A stretch of DNA of 58,477 nt from an uncultured Bacteroidota bacterium (lineage in GTDB: Bacteria > Bacteroidota > Bacteroidia > Flavobacteriales_F > PHOS-HE28): positions 1 through 58,477 of the forward strand of contig CADEDY010000025.1 in the NCBI GenBank assembly GCA_902826215.1. Reading direction: 5' to 3'. The notes beneath the pieces were generated by a model. It saw only the letters and a list, made by a program, of their open reading frames with translations. It was not told the origin of the DNA and searched no databases. Position numbers and translations under genes: made by a program. This document shows positions 48,355 to 56,946 of this stretch, one piece after another (position 1 is the stretch's first letter; each line of letters begins with the position of its first letter).

Positions 48355-50166
48355 TCAGATAGGTCTGCCGACCAGCATGGCAAGCACATTGGGCACCAAG
48401 TTGGTTTTCTTGGTGTGCGCGGTCATGGGAGCATCTGCACGTGAAGGTTGAAAAGCGGTTCTGGTGCGTTTGTCAGCCTCTTTCTTTTTCGACGGACCGT
48501 GATAGACCACCGCTGCGATGGGTTCGTTGACGCGTATGGTGTCTGCTGGTGCAATGGATGGAGCTTCCAAGCTCGGTGCTGCACCACCAAGATCCTCCAA
48601 TCCGCGGGATGTCATGGTCCACGTGCGCCCGAGCATGTCCCGGTCCAAGGTGCCCTTCACGTTGTCGATGTCGTAGATCACGACCTTCGAACCTGGCCGC
48701 AGGAAGACGCTTTTGCCCAGCGGGACCTCTAAAGTGAAATGCACATCTTGGAACCTGAACTTGTCCTTAGCTTTGAAACTGATCACTGGGGAAACCAGCA
48801 GCACGTCGCCTTCTTGCGCATAGTTGAATGCAATGCTCTTTGCGCGGGTCAGGGCCGACTTCGGGCTCTTTCCATGTCCTTGTCGCTTCACTTTCAAATG
48901 GAACAAGGTGTCTGCACTGGGGTCGATATCGAGTTGCCCCCAACCTCCGTGTACCATGCCATCTGCCAGGTGAAGGCCGTCCAGATCGATGTCGAAGTCG
49001 CCATCGTCGAAATTCATGCTCCAGTCTCCAACGTTATCGGTGGTGGCCATCGCATCTAAGTACAGTGTGCCGGACGTTGGTTGGTACAATTCGATCTCCG
49101 TGACCGTGCTGTTCTTCCGCTTGAGATCCATCCCCAGTTCCACGCCTGCCCAAGTGGTCGGGATGAAGGCCAGAAGCCAGATCCCAGCAAGGGACCAACC
49201 TAACCATTTGGGTGTGCGGGTGTCCAAGAGCAAACGGAATCCGGCGAGAAAGAGGGCGATGATCGGTACCACGAGCAGTGTGAAGACCCCGATCCCGAAC
49301 CAGAGTGCGTGGCTCTTCGACGGGAAGATCAATTCACCGAGGTCCATGAGTCCGGCATTGCCACTGGTCGAAGTGACGCTCCAGATCGAAATGGTTCCGC
49401 CGATGACGGCGCTTACCAAACTGAAAAGAAGGCCAAATGCGACCAGTGTCAAGAAGATGCCCATCAATTTTGCTAGGATCTCGCCTGCACGGCTGCTGCC
49501 ATGACGGGCTCGCTGTCCCCAATCCTTGCCGAGTTTGCCAGCTTCGCTCGCGAATCGTTCGCCACCCTGCTTCACCCGATCGGCACCTTCTTCCACCACC
49601 CGTTTGATGTTATCCACCGTCACGGCCTCACCGCGCATTTGGAGACGATCCGCCGCCGACTCGGCCTTTGGAACCAGTATCCAGAGTATCATATACACAG
49701 GGATCAAGGCACCAACGGAAAGAGGGATCAAAAGGATCAGGGCAATGATGCGCAGCCACAGGACATCCATGCCGATGTAGGCTGCCAATCCGCTCAGTAC
49801 GCCACCGACCCATTTGTCGTCCATGTCGCGGAAGAATCGCCTGTGGTGCTTCGCAGAATTGTTGGACTGCGCGGGAGCCGCTTCCGGTGCAGGATCTTCC
49901 GCTGTTCCATCGGCGAAGTCCTCAGGTTGGCCCATCACAGTGATCACATGATCCACGTCCATGATGGAGACCACTTGTCGTCCCTGCAAGCGTTCGGTGA
50001 AGAGTTCCACGATCCGTGCTTCAATGTCGGCCATGATCTCGTCCCGGCCTTCGCTACCGGTGAACTGCGCACGGATGTTCCCGAGATACCGCTGGAGCTT
50101 CTCGTAGGCATCCTCTTCGACATGGAATACCGTTCCGCTGATGTTGGCTGTGAGGGTCTTTTTCAT
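48355..50166 (-). CDS. PspC-domain multi-span membrane protein
   Basis: A 603-residue protein. The N-terminal 95 residues form a conserved head (MKKTLTANISGTVFHVEEDAY; GRDEIMADIEARIVELF) shared by Bacteroidota PspC proteins. The PspC domain (about 105-170) is RRFFRDMDDKWVGGVLSGLAAYIGMDV LWLRI followed by two helices. Three further transmembrane segments lie near 235, 290 and 325. The C-terminal half (about 360-603) is a beta-rich extracytoplasmic part with DGDFDIDLDGLHLADG. It likely senses or buffers envelope stress. Its ATG overlaps the PadR stop (ATGA), so repressor and target are translated together. Confidence 0.92.
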   Translation of the reverse strand: MKKTLTANISGTVFHVEEDAYEKLQRYLGNIRAQFTGSEGRDEIMADIEARIVELFTERLQGRQVVSIMDVDHVITVMGQPEDFADGTAEDPAPEAAPAQSNNSAKHHRRFFRDMDDKWVGGVLSGLAAYIGMDVLWLRIIALILLIPLSVGALIPVYMILWILVPKAESAADRLQMRGEAVTVDNIKRVVEEGADRVKQGGERFASEAGKLGKDWGQRARHGSSRAGEILAKLMGIFLTLVAFGLLFSLVSAVIGGTISIWSVTSTSGNAGLMDLGELIFPSKSHALWFGIGVFTLLVVPIIALFLAGFRLLLDTRTPKWLGWSLAGIWLLAFIPTTWAGVELGMDLKRKNSTVTEIELYQPTSGTLYLDAMATTDNVGDWSMNFDDGDFDIDLDGLHLADGMVHGGWGQLDIDPSADTLFHLKVKRQGHGKSPKSALTRAKSIAFNYAQEGDVLLVSPVISFKAKDKFRFQDVHFTLEVPLGKSVFLRPGSKVVIYDIDNVKGTLDRDMLGRTWTMTSRGLEDLGGAAPSLEAPSIAPADTIRVNEPIAAVVYHGPSKKKEADKRTRTAFQPSRADAPMTAHTKKTNLVPNVLAMLVGRPI

Positions 50167-50501
50167 CGTTGTGCGTTCTTCCGGGTGGTCTTCTTTACGG
50201 CTTGTGACAACTCGTCCCAGGTCTGGTCGAGCTCGGTAAGGAACTTGTCGCCCACGGTGGTGAGCCTATAGTACTTGCGGGGTGGACCGGAGCGTGACTC
50301 CTCCCATCGATAGGTGAGCAAGCCAGCATCCTTCAAGCGGGTGAGCAAGGGATAGAGCGTGCCTTCCACCACGATCAACTTCGCATCCTTCATCTTACTG
50401 ATGATGTCCGACGGGTATAACTCCCCTTGGGCCAGGATGCTCAGGATGCAGTACTCCAGCACCCCTTTCCGCATTTGTGCTTTTGTGTTCTCGACTTTCA
50501 T
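50163..50501 (-). CDS. PadR-family transcriptional regulator
   Basis: A 112-residue winged-helix protein. MKVENTKAQMRKGVLEYCIL leads into the HTH, ILAQGELYPSDIISKM and LIVVEGTLYPLLTRLKDAGLLTYRW, then the wing SRSGPPRKYYRLTTVG and a C-terminal dimerisation helix. Short PadR proteins of this type (subfamily 2) commonly control a neighbouring membrane protein. A perfect inverted repeat over its own promoter (50586-50606) suggests autoregulation. It is the first gene of the PadR-PspC operon. Confidence 0.95.
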   Translation of the reverse strand: MKVENTKAQMRKGVLEYCILSILAQGELYPSDIISKMKDAKLIVVEGTLYPLLTRLKDAGLLTYRWEESRSGPPRKYYRLTTVGDKFLTELDQTWDELSQAVKKTTRKNAQR

Positions 50502-50564
50502 GCTTCTGCCGTCCCGCAGCGCTGGACGAATGCGTTTATGTCGTGCCTAAGGTTCTTGACGAAA

Positions 50565-50606
50565 CAAAGATATGGGCATAGGTTGGTACTATGCAAGACA
50601 TAGTAC
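50565..50606 (-). promoter_or_regulatory. PadR-pspC promoter with overlapping inverted-repeat operator
   Basis: On minus, TATCTTTG (50572-50565) is an exact -7 box and TTG (50596-50594) the -33 box, 21 bases apart. The -33 TTG lies in the five-base spacer of a perfect 8+8 inverted repeat: GTACTATG (50586-50593) and CATAGTAC (50599-50606). A dimer bound here would block RNA polymerase, fitting PadR autorepression. The leader to the ATG at 50501 is about 55 bases. Confidence 0.8.
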
Positions 50607-50675
50607 TAATTATTGATGAACGGTTCCGAGGATGTTTGACAGGCGGTCATCACCTTCCGTTCCCCTGCGCTCGGC

Positions 50676-50683
50676 TATCTTTC
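50676..50683 (+). promoter_or_regulatory. Candidate -7 box for the gene at 50702
   Basis: TATCTTTC, one mismatch from TAnnTTTG, 18 bases before the ATG. It is divergent from the PadR promoter about 100 bases away. Confidence 0.4.
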
Positions 50684-50701
50684 ACTCCCTAACCCGAAGC
50701 G

Positions 50702-51073
50702 ATGCGCTTTTTCTCGAAGTTCTTGTTGATCCTCTTGGTGGTGCTCGCCGTCGGTGGATACTTCCGCTATTACTGGGTGTTCGGTACCGGTGTGAAATCC
50801 GGTGAGCTGAATTACCTCGTACATAAAGGCGTGCTCTTCAAGACGTACGAAGGGAAGATGATCCAGACCGGTATCCGTAGCCAGAACGGCTCTTTACAGA
50901 GCTTCGAATTCCTGTTCTCCGTTGAGGATGAAGCCATAGCCAATCAACTGATGGTGAACAGTGGAAGTCAGTTCAACCTGCATTACCAGGAATACCTTGG
51001 TGCATTGCCGTGGCGGGGCCATAGCGCATACGTGGTGGACAGCATCATTTCCATGGACGCGGTCCATCGTTGA
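50702..51073 (+). CDS. Small membrane-anchored protein, uncharacterised
   Basis: A 123-residue protein with one N-terminal transmembrane helix (FLLILLVVLAVGGYFRYYW) and a soluble domain opening FGTGVKSGELNYLVHKGVLFKTYEGKMIQTGI, a block conserved in short Bacteroidota proteins. Some databases label these '6-phosphogluconate dehydrogenase', which the sequence does not support: no NADP or catalytic motif is present. The domain looks beta-rich (VGLFKT..., LQSFEFLFSVEDE). It sits between the PadR operator and a GT39-like gene. Function unknown. Confidence 0.78.
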   Translation: MRFFSKFLLILLVVLAVGGYFRYYWVFGTGVKSGELNYLVHKGVLFKTYEGKMIQTGIRSQNGSLQSFEFLFSVEDEAIANQLMVNSGSQFNLHYQEYLGALPWRGHSAYVVDSIISMDAVHR

Positions 51074-51106
51074 TCGGATAGTAGAACAGGCACCAAACAA
51101 CGACCA

Positions 51107-52609
51107 TTGAGTTCACGAAGGCGAACATCAGCACCTGTATCGGCAGGTTTCGGCTCGGATCTGAGAGAGACCTTCCGGGACCTGAACAAGCATACTTCGG
51201 CCGGGCACAAACAAGCAGTGCTGTTGATCGTCCTCGTGGGTATCGCTTTGCGGGCATACTTGTTGGGACGTCCGGTAGGTCAGGAAGAAGCATTCGCCTT
51301 TGTGGAATTCGCCGTGCGGCCCTTCGGTGAGTTGATCTCCGATTTCGCCCACCCCTCGAACCATATTCTGCACACGCTGCTGACCAAGTGGAGCACAGAC
51401 CTATTCGGTGTCGGTCTCATCTCTTTGCGACTTCCGGCGTTCATTGCAGGCGTGCTGGTCATGCCGCTGTTCTACTTGTTCGTGCGCGGCATGTTCAATC
51501 GGTACATCGCCTTGCTCACTCTGGCCTTGATAGCTGGGTCCGGGCCCCTGATCGAGTACAGTGCAATTGCTCGCGGGTACAGCATGACTTGGCTTTGCCT
51601 TGTTCTAGCGCTGGTGCTCGGTCGGCACATGATCAAGACCAACAGCGCGTTCAGTGCGACCCTCATCGGGGTGGTTCTCGCACTGGGTATGTGGACCATG
51701 CCGTCGATGATCTACCCTGCGCTAATGGTGCTGTTCTGGCTCTTCATTTCACTGACCATCAAATATGGCGACACACTTCGACAGCGCTTGGTCATGCTCT
51801 TGCTTTCCCTGTGTGTTTTCATTTTCCTCACCGCGCTACTGTACATGCCAGTGGTTCGTGCTCATGGCATTGATCAGATCATTCACCATCCCACGGTACC
51901 CTACCTAGGTTGGTGGAAATTCAAACGGGAGCACTGGGACATGGCATTTGAACTTTGGGCTTACCTCGTCGATGGGGCTGCCACGTGGGTGGCTATCCTC
52001 GGTCTTTTGGGCTTTGTCCAAGCCGCGTTCGTTTCATCGAAATACCGCGCTCTGGGCTTCGCCCTTGCGTTGGGTGCCATCCCGCTCGTCGTTATCCTGA
52101 GGCAAGTCGTGCCGCCGGAACAGTGGCTCTATACACTGTTCTTCTTCCATCTCGGTATGGGCATTTCCCTGTTCTACTTGTTGAAGTTCATCCAGGAAAA
52201 GGTCTTTCCCGGTCTTGGAAAGCGGGTTCGGACGATGGTCGCGGCCTTGGTGCTCCTCGCCCTTTTCGCATTCCTAGGGATGCCTGCGATACAGGACCGG
52301 AACGAAGGGGTACCCCAAGCAAAGCGTGCCGTGACCTTTGCGAAAGCGCAGTTGGAGCCCGGAGACAAGCTTTACTCGATGTTCCCACTGGACGGTCCGA
52401 TCGAATTCTACCTTCGGGCAGGGGGCATGGATACCGGATTCCTGTCCGGTTCACCTTCGCCGTCCGGGAAGGTGCTCGTCATCGTTTCACCCGAGAACGA
52501 ACAAACTCCGGACGATGTCCTTCAACACTTCGGACAGGACACTGCGCAATGGCCCGAACTGGAGATGGTGCAGGAATGGCCGGGAATGCGGATCTTTGCC
52601 GCCCCGTAA
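51107..52609 (+). CDS. GT39-like integral membrane protein
   Basis: A 500-residue polytopic protein with about eleven hydrophobic segments. The first loop has GQEEAFAFVEFAVRPFGELISDFAHPSNHILHTLLTKW; the paired acidic residues and the PxNHxxHxLL stretch are typical of ArnT/PMT-like GT-C proteins in Bacteroidota. SAIARGYSMTWLCLVLAL resembles the second conserved loop (ARxY). A short periplasmic C-terminal domain follows the last helix (about 430-500). It likely glycosylates an envelope acceptor. The only usable start is TTG at 51107, 33 bases after the preceding stop. Confidence 0.78.
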   Translation: MSSRRRTSAPVSAGFGSDLRETFRDLNKHTSAGHKQAVLLIVLVGIALRAYLLGRPVGQEEAFAFVEFAVRPFGELISDFAHPSNHILHTLLTKWSTDLFGVGLISLRLPAFIAGVLVMPLFYLFVRGMFNRYIALLTLALIAGSGPLIEYSAIARGYSMTWLCLVLALVLGRHMIKTNSAFSATLIGVVLALGMWTMPSMIYPALMVLFWLFISLTIKYGDTLRQRLVMLLLSLCVFIFLTALLYMPVVRAHGIDQIIHHPTVPYLGWWKFKREHWDMAFELWAYLVDGAATWVAILGLLGFVQAAFVSSKYRALGFALALGAIPLVVILRQVVPPEQWLYTLFFFHLGMGISLFYLLKFIQEKVFPGLGKRVRTMVAALVLLALFAFLGMPAIQDRNEGVPQAKRAVTFAKAQLEPGDKLYSMFPLDGPIEFYLRAGGMDTGFLSGSPSPSGKVLVIVSPENEQTPDDVLQHFGQDTAQWPELEMVQEWPGMRIFAAP

Positions 52610-52660
52610 GCGGATCATTCACTCTCCCTTGGTCTTCAAGGGCACAAGCAGCAATTCAAT

Positions 52661-54352
52661 ATGGCAGAAGAAGGACGTCAGATCATCTTCAATATGGTCA
52701 AGGTCGGTAAGACCTTATCCTCCGGCAAGAAGATCCTTAACGATATCTACCTCGGCTTCTACTATGGCGCCAAGATCGGGATCCTCGGTCTCAACGGTAG
52801 CGGTAAGTCCACCCTCATGCGCATCATTGCGGGCAAGGACAAGAACTTCGATGGCGATGTGCACCTGAGTCCCGGGTACACAATCGGCCACTTGGAGCAA
52901 GAGCCCGATCTGGATGAGACCAAGACGGTGATCGAGATCGTGCGCGAAGGCGTGCAGCCCATCATGGATCTGTTGAAGGAGTATGAGGATGTGAACGCCA
53001 AGTTCGCCGATGAGGACGTGCTGAACGACCCCGACAAGATGGACAAGTTGATCGCACGTCAAGGCGTGCTTCAGGACCAGATCGAATCGGTGGGAGCGTG
53101 GGAGATCGACCAGAAACTGGACATCGCCATGGATGCCTTGCGTTGCCCGGAGCCGGATGCCAAGATCAGCGTGCTCTCCGGTGGTGAGCGCCGTCGTGTG
53201 GCACTTTGTCGTTTGCTTCTACAGAGCCCGGATATCCTCCTCTTGGATGAACCGACCAACCACTTGGATGCGGAAAGCGTCGCTTGGTTGGAGCAACACT
53301 TGGCCGCCTACAAAGGCACGGTGATCGCGATCACCCACGATCGGTACTTCCTGGATAACGTGGCCGGTTGGATCCTTGAATTGGACCGTGGGGAAGGCAT
53401 TCCGTACAAAGGGAACTACACCAATTGGCTGGAGCAGAAGACCGAGCGGTTGACGCGGGAGGAAAAGTCCGAAAGCAAGCGGAATCGGATCCTCAAGCAG
53501 GAATTGGAGTGGGTGCGAAGCAATGCCAAGGCCCGCCGCACAAAGAGCAAGGCCCGCTTGGAGAACTACGAGAAATTGCAAAGTGAAACGGTGAAGGAAA
53601 AGGAAGCCAAGCTCGAGATCTACATCCCCAACGGACAGCGCTTGGGCGACAAGGTGATCGAGTTCAACGGCGTGTCGAAAGCGTTCGGAGACCGTGTGCT
53701 CTTCGAGAATATCAGCTTCACCCTTCCTCCGGCCGGGATCGTCGGGATCATTGGGCCCAACGGTGCGGGAAAGACCACGATGTTCCGGATGATCATGGGC
53801 GAGGAAAAGGCCGATGCCGGGACGGTCACCCTCGGAGATACCGTGCAATTGGCCTACGTGGATCAAAGCCACAAGGATCTGCATCCCGACAAGACCGTTT
53901 GGGAAGTGCTCAGCAACTCCCAGGAGCAAATGACCATCGGAGGCACGCTGGTGAACAGCCGTGCCTACCTCGCGCGGTTCAACTTCACAGGGACGGATCA
54001 GAACAAAAAAGTGGGTGTGCTTTCCGGTGGAGAGCGCAATCGCCTACACTTGGCCATGACGCTGAAGAACGGTAGCAACGTGCTCCTCCTTGACGAACCG
54101 ACCAACGACTTGGACGTGAATACGCTCCGGGCCTTGGAGGAAGGCATTCAGGATTACAGCGGCTGCGCTGTGATCATCAGCCACGATCGCTGGTTCTTGG
54201 ATCGCGTGTGCACGCACATTCTGGCCTTTGAAGGTGACAGCAATGTGTACTGGTTCGAAGGTGGCTTCAGCGATTACGAGGAGAACTACAAGAAGCGCGT
54301 GGGCGATGTGGTACCGAAGCGCTTGAAGTACCGGAAGTTGGTGCGCGGGTGA
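52661..54352 (+). CDS. ettA: Energy-dependent translational throttle protein EttA
   Basis: A 563-residue ABC-F protein of standard length. The first ATP-binding domain has GLNGSGKST (residues 43-51), LSGGERRRVALCRLLL and LLLDEPTNHLDAES; the second has GPNGAGKTT, LSGGERNRLHLAMTL and LLLDEPTNDLDVNTL. The arm inserted in domain 1 (EKYEDVNAKFADE-like, about 100-135) and a charged linker (about 265-325) fit EttA. It binds the ribosomal E site and gates translation by ATP/ADP ratio. It ends 20 bases before a strong bidirectional terminator. Confidence 0.96.
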   Translation: MAEEGRQIIFNMVKVGKTLSSGKKILNDIYLGFYYGAKIGILGLNGSGKSTLMRIIAGKDKNFDGDVHLSPGYTIGHLEQEPDLDETKTVIEIVREGVQPIMDLLKEYEDVNAKFADEDVLNDPDKMDKLIARQGVLQDQIESVGAWEIDQKLDIAMDALRCPEPDAKISVLSGGERRRVALCRLLLQSPDILLLDEPTNHLDAESVAWLEQHLAAYKGTVIAITHDRYFLDNVAGWILELDRGEGIPYKGNYTNWLEQKTERLTREEKSESKRNRILKQELEWVRSNAKARRTKSKARLENYEKLQSETVKEKEAKLEIYIPNGQRLGDKVIEFNGVSKAFGDRVLFENISFTLPPAGIVGIIGPNGAGKTTMFRMIMGEEKADAGTVTLGDTVQLAYVDQSHKDLHPDKTVWEVLSNSQEQMTIGGTLVNSRAYLARFNFTGTDQNKKVGVLSGGERNRLHLAMTLKNGSNVLLLDEPTNDLDVNTLRALEEGIQDYSGCAVIISHDRWFLDRVCTHILAFEGDSNVYWFEGGFSDYEENYKKRVGDVVPKRLKYRKLVRG

Positions 54353-54372
54353 TCGAGTACTGAACCTATTCA

Positions 54373-54407
54373 ACGAAGAAGCCCGGCCTTGAGCCGGGCT
54401 TCTTCGT
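54373..54407. terminator. Bidirectional terminator between ettA and the saccharopine dehydrogenase gene
   Basis: ACGAAGAAGCCCGGC (54373-54387) pairs perfectly with 54393-54407 around a CTTGA loop. Genes converge on it from both sides (stops at 54352 and 54423). Confidence 0.92.
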
Positions 54408-54422
54408 AATCGGGAGCAGCCG

Positions 54423-55763
54423 TCAAGCCTCCACTTCTTCTTCCTTGAACGTGATCCCCAGCGTTTCCAGTTCGTTGAGGATAGGATCATAGAACACCGG
54501 CGATATCGGGATCTGGACACCGCGTTCTTTCACATCGCCGTTCAATACAAGCTTACAAGCCATTGCAATGGGCAGGCCTACCGTACGGGCCATGGCCGTG
54601 TGCACCTGATCCTCGCCGATCACACCCAAGGATGCATGAATGGTCTGGTGCAGACCTTCCACTTTGTACCGGAATCGGTGCCACATCACCACTAGGTCCT
54701 TGTCGTTCGGTTCCAGCTTCCACTTCTGTTCCAGCAAGTGCTGCAAGGTCGCCGCCGGTGAAAGCCCGCCAACTCCGATGGGTCGCTTGTCGAAAAGTCC
54801 CAGCCAATCGAGCTTTTGCATGACTGCACCGTGGTGCTCCAAGCCCAAGTAGTTGGCAAGGTTCTCGCGTGTCGCACACTCTTGACAATGGGGAAGGAAG
54901 GCATCCAAATAATCGCCCCACGTTGCGTTCGATTCAAGTTCCATTCGGAATCCATCCTCGGTACATCCGAGTTGCACGAACGCATCCCAAGCCTGGCAGT
55001 AGCCCGCCTTTCGCAAGGTGCCCCGCAAAAGGGTCGGGATCTCGTCCAATCCATAGTGGGACCTGTACTTCAAGGAGTCACGGTTGGCATAGCCATCGAA
55101 GGAGCCCAGGCCTTCCACATCCACGCGAACGGTCTGCTTGAAAAGTTTGTGGTAGGGGATGTATTTCGTGGCGCCATCCCGGATGTATTTCGCAGCACCA
55201 CCTTGGCCAGCGAGGATGACGTTCCTCGGGTTCCAGCTGAATTTATACCCCCACGGATTGTCATCACTTTCCGGTGCTACAAGACCTCCCGTGTAGCTCT
55301 CGAAGGCTTCCATGTTGCCGCCTTCCCGGCGGATACGGTCAAGTACCCTCATCGCACTCATGTGGTCGATCCCGGGATCAAGGCCCATTTCGTTGAGCAC
55401 GATCAGTCCAGCCTCCTTGAACGCCGTATCCATGGCCCAGAGCGCATCGGGCACATAACTCGGCGTGATCACATGCTTCTTCAGCCTCAGGCAGTCGTTG
55501 AGCACATCCATGTGCATGAAGGCAGGCAGCATACTGATGATGAGGTCGTGATCCGCAATGGCTTTGGACCGTGCCTCTGCATCCGTCGCATCCAAGGCGA
55601 CCCCGGAGGCTACTGCCGTTCCGCCCTGCACCATGCGCGCTGCACTGGTCGCGTCCCGGTCGGCAACGGTCACCAGCCAATCCTGCGCGGCTGCGTGTTC
55701 GATCAAATAGTGGATCAAGGAAGAAGCCGATCGGCCGGCACCGAGAATGAGTATCCTGCGCAT
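54423..55763 (-). CDS. Saccharopine dehydrogenase family protein
   Basis: A 446-residue dehydrogenase. MRRILILGAGRSASSLIHYL has the Rossmann GxGxxG-like loop (GAGRSA), DLIISMLPAFMHMDVLNDCL and KHVITPSYVPDAL follow, and the Sacchrp_dh C-terminal region shows VLNEMGLDPGIDHMSAMRVL, NPWGYKFSWNPRNVILAG and a long domain to the end. Its relatives act at the glutamate-forming step of lysine or saccharopine metabolism (LYS9-type), using NAD(P). No lysine-pathway genes are adjacent. A box CATCTTTG lies at 55793-55786 on minus. Confidence 0.9.
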   Translation of the reverse strand: MRRILILGAGRSASSLIHYLIEHAAAQDWLVTVADRDATSAARMVQGGTAVASGVALDATDAEARSKAIADHDLIISMLPAFMHMDVLNDCLRLKKHVITPSYVPDALWAMDTAFKEAGLIVLNEMGLDPGIDHMSAMRVLDRIRREGGNMEAFESYTGGLVAPESDDNPWGYKFSWNPRNVILAGQGGAAKYIRDGATKYIPYHKLFKQTVRVDVEGLGSFDGYANRDSLKYRSHYGLDEIPTLLRGTLRKAGYCQAWDAFVQLGCTEDGFRMELESNATWGDYLDAFLPHCQECATRENLANYLGLEHHGAVMQKLDWLGLFDKRPIGVGGLSPAATLQHLLEQKWKLEPNDKDLVVMWHRFRYKVEGLHQTIHASLGVIGEDQVHTAMARTVGLPIAMACKLVLNGDVKERGVQIPISPVFYDPILNELETLGITFKEEEVEA

Positions 55764-55866
55764 GGAAATACGATGTTTGGGCCGTCAAAGATGCGAACCA
55801 GGCCGAACCTTCATGCACGGACCCTGAAAGCATTCGATCGGATCCCTCCCTCGTTTGGCACAGGGC

Positions 55867-55896
55867 TTGCCTGCCATGGGGCAACGTCTAACTTCG
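55867..55896 (+). promoter_or_regulatory. Promoter for the DUF4476 gene
   Basis: TTG at 55867-55869 and TAACTTCG at 55889-55896 are 19 bases apart, one mismatch from TTG-N19-TAnnTTTG. The box ends 19 bases before the ATG at 55916. Confidence 0.55.
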
Positions 55897-55915
55897 CAAC
55901 CTTCATAAACACACC

Positions 55916-56914
55916 ATGACACGTCTTTTTTCCTTCGGCCTGTCCGCCCTATTGGCCTTCAACCTTTCCGCCCAAACCTCCGATCTGGTGATCTTCACGG
56001 ATGATGGCGCCAAGTTCACCTTCATCGTCGATGGCGATGTGAAGAATGCTGCGCCTGCGAGTCGGGTGGTTGCGACCGGGATCAAGAACGAGACGCCAGT
56101 GATGATGGTGAAGTTCGAGGATACGTCGATCCCTGCCATCAAGCAGAACGGGTACTTGACCGCTGGAAAGGAATACACCATGATGGTGACCACGAACAAG
56201 AAAGGCGCACGTGTGCTGCGTCAGACGGGAGAAGCCGAATTGGGCACCGCAGCGCGTTCCGAGCCATTGAAGCCTGTACCAACCGACTTTCAGGACGATC
56301 CGCCCCCTATGGTCGTAGAGGAAACCGTTCCTGTCGATCAGGTCATCACCACGACCACCGTCATTCAAGAAGGCGATGGTATGGGGTCCGATGGCGAGAA
56401 CGTCAACATCAACATGGGGATCAACGGTGTTGGTTTCAACATGAACGTGAAAGTGGATGATGACATGGGGGGCGGTACCTCCAAGACCACCACAACGCAC
56501 ACCACCACTACAACGACAACAACGCGTGCGACGAGCACACCTGCGCCCATCATCGATACGAAGCCCGTGGTGAAGGAGCCTGAGGTGTATCGCATGCCCG
56601 GCTACACCGGCCGCGTGGGATGTGCATGGCCAATGACCGAAGGCGAATTCACCGATGTGAAGAAGAGCATCGAGAGCAAGAGCTTTGAGGACACCAAGAT
56701 GACCATGGCCAAACAGGTCGGTGGCAACCGCTGCTTCACCGTGGATCAAGTGAAGGGGATGATGGGCATCTTCAGTTTCGAGGATTCGAAATTGGACTTC
56801 GCCAAATTCGCCTACGGCCACACCTTCGACATCGACAACTACTTCAAGGTGAATGACGCTTTCACCTTCGAAAGCTCGGTGGACGACCTGAACTCATACA
56901 TCCAAGCACGATAG
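55916..56914 (+). CDS. DUF4476-domain secreted protein
   Basis: A 332-residue protein with a signal peptide (MTRLFSFGLSALLAFNLSAQ). Residues 22-105 form a beta-rich N-terminal domain (VIFTDDGAKFTFIVDGDVKN). A low-complexity linker follows with a run of Thr broken by His and Arg (about 190-205). The C-terminal DUF4476 domain (about 240-332) has MTEGEFTDVKKSIESKSFEDTKMTMAK, NRCFTVDQVKGMMGIFSFEDSKLDFAKFAY and DIDNYFKVNDAFTFESS, all family hallmarks. Function unknown; these proteins are exported. It lies 32 bases before the CsgG-like gene, so they may be cotranscribed. Confidence 0.9.
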   Translation: MTRLFSFGLSALLAFNLSAQTSDLVIFTDDGAKFTFIVDGDVKNAAPASRVVATGIKNETPVMMVKFEDTSIPAIKQNGYLTAGKEYTMMVTTNKKGARVLRQTGEAELGTAARSEPLKPVPTDFQDDPPPMVVEETVPVDQVITTTTVIQEGDGMGSDGENVNINMGINGVGFNMNVKVDDDMGGGTSKTTTTHTTTTTTTTRATSTPAPIIDTKPVVKEPEVYRMPGYTGRVGCAWPMTEGEFTDVKKSIESKSFEDTKMTMAKQVGGNRCFTVDQVKGMMGIFSFEDSKLDFAKFAYGHTFDIDNYFKVNDAFTFESSVDDLNSYIQAR

Positions 56915-56946
56915 TCTGTTCGTTCAGCACCATTTCTTCGGTTCAC

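Noticed and set aside
54816..55919. Open frame of 367 codons on plus opposite the saccharopine dehydrogenase gene
   Set aside because: A shadow of that gene in a GC-biased region; no recognisable motif.
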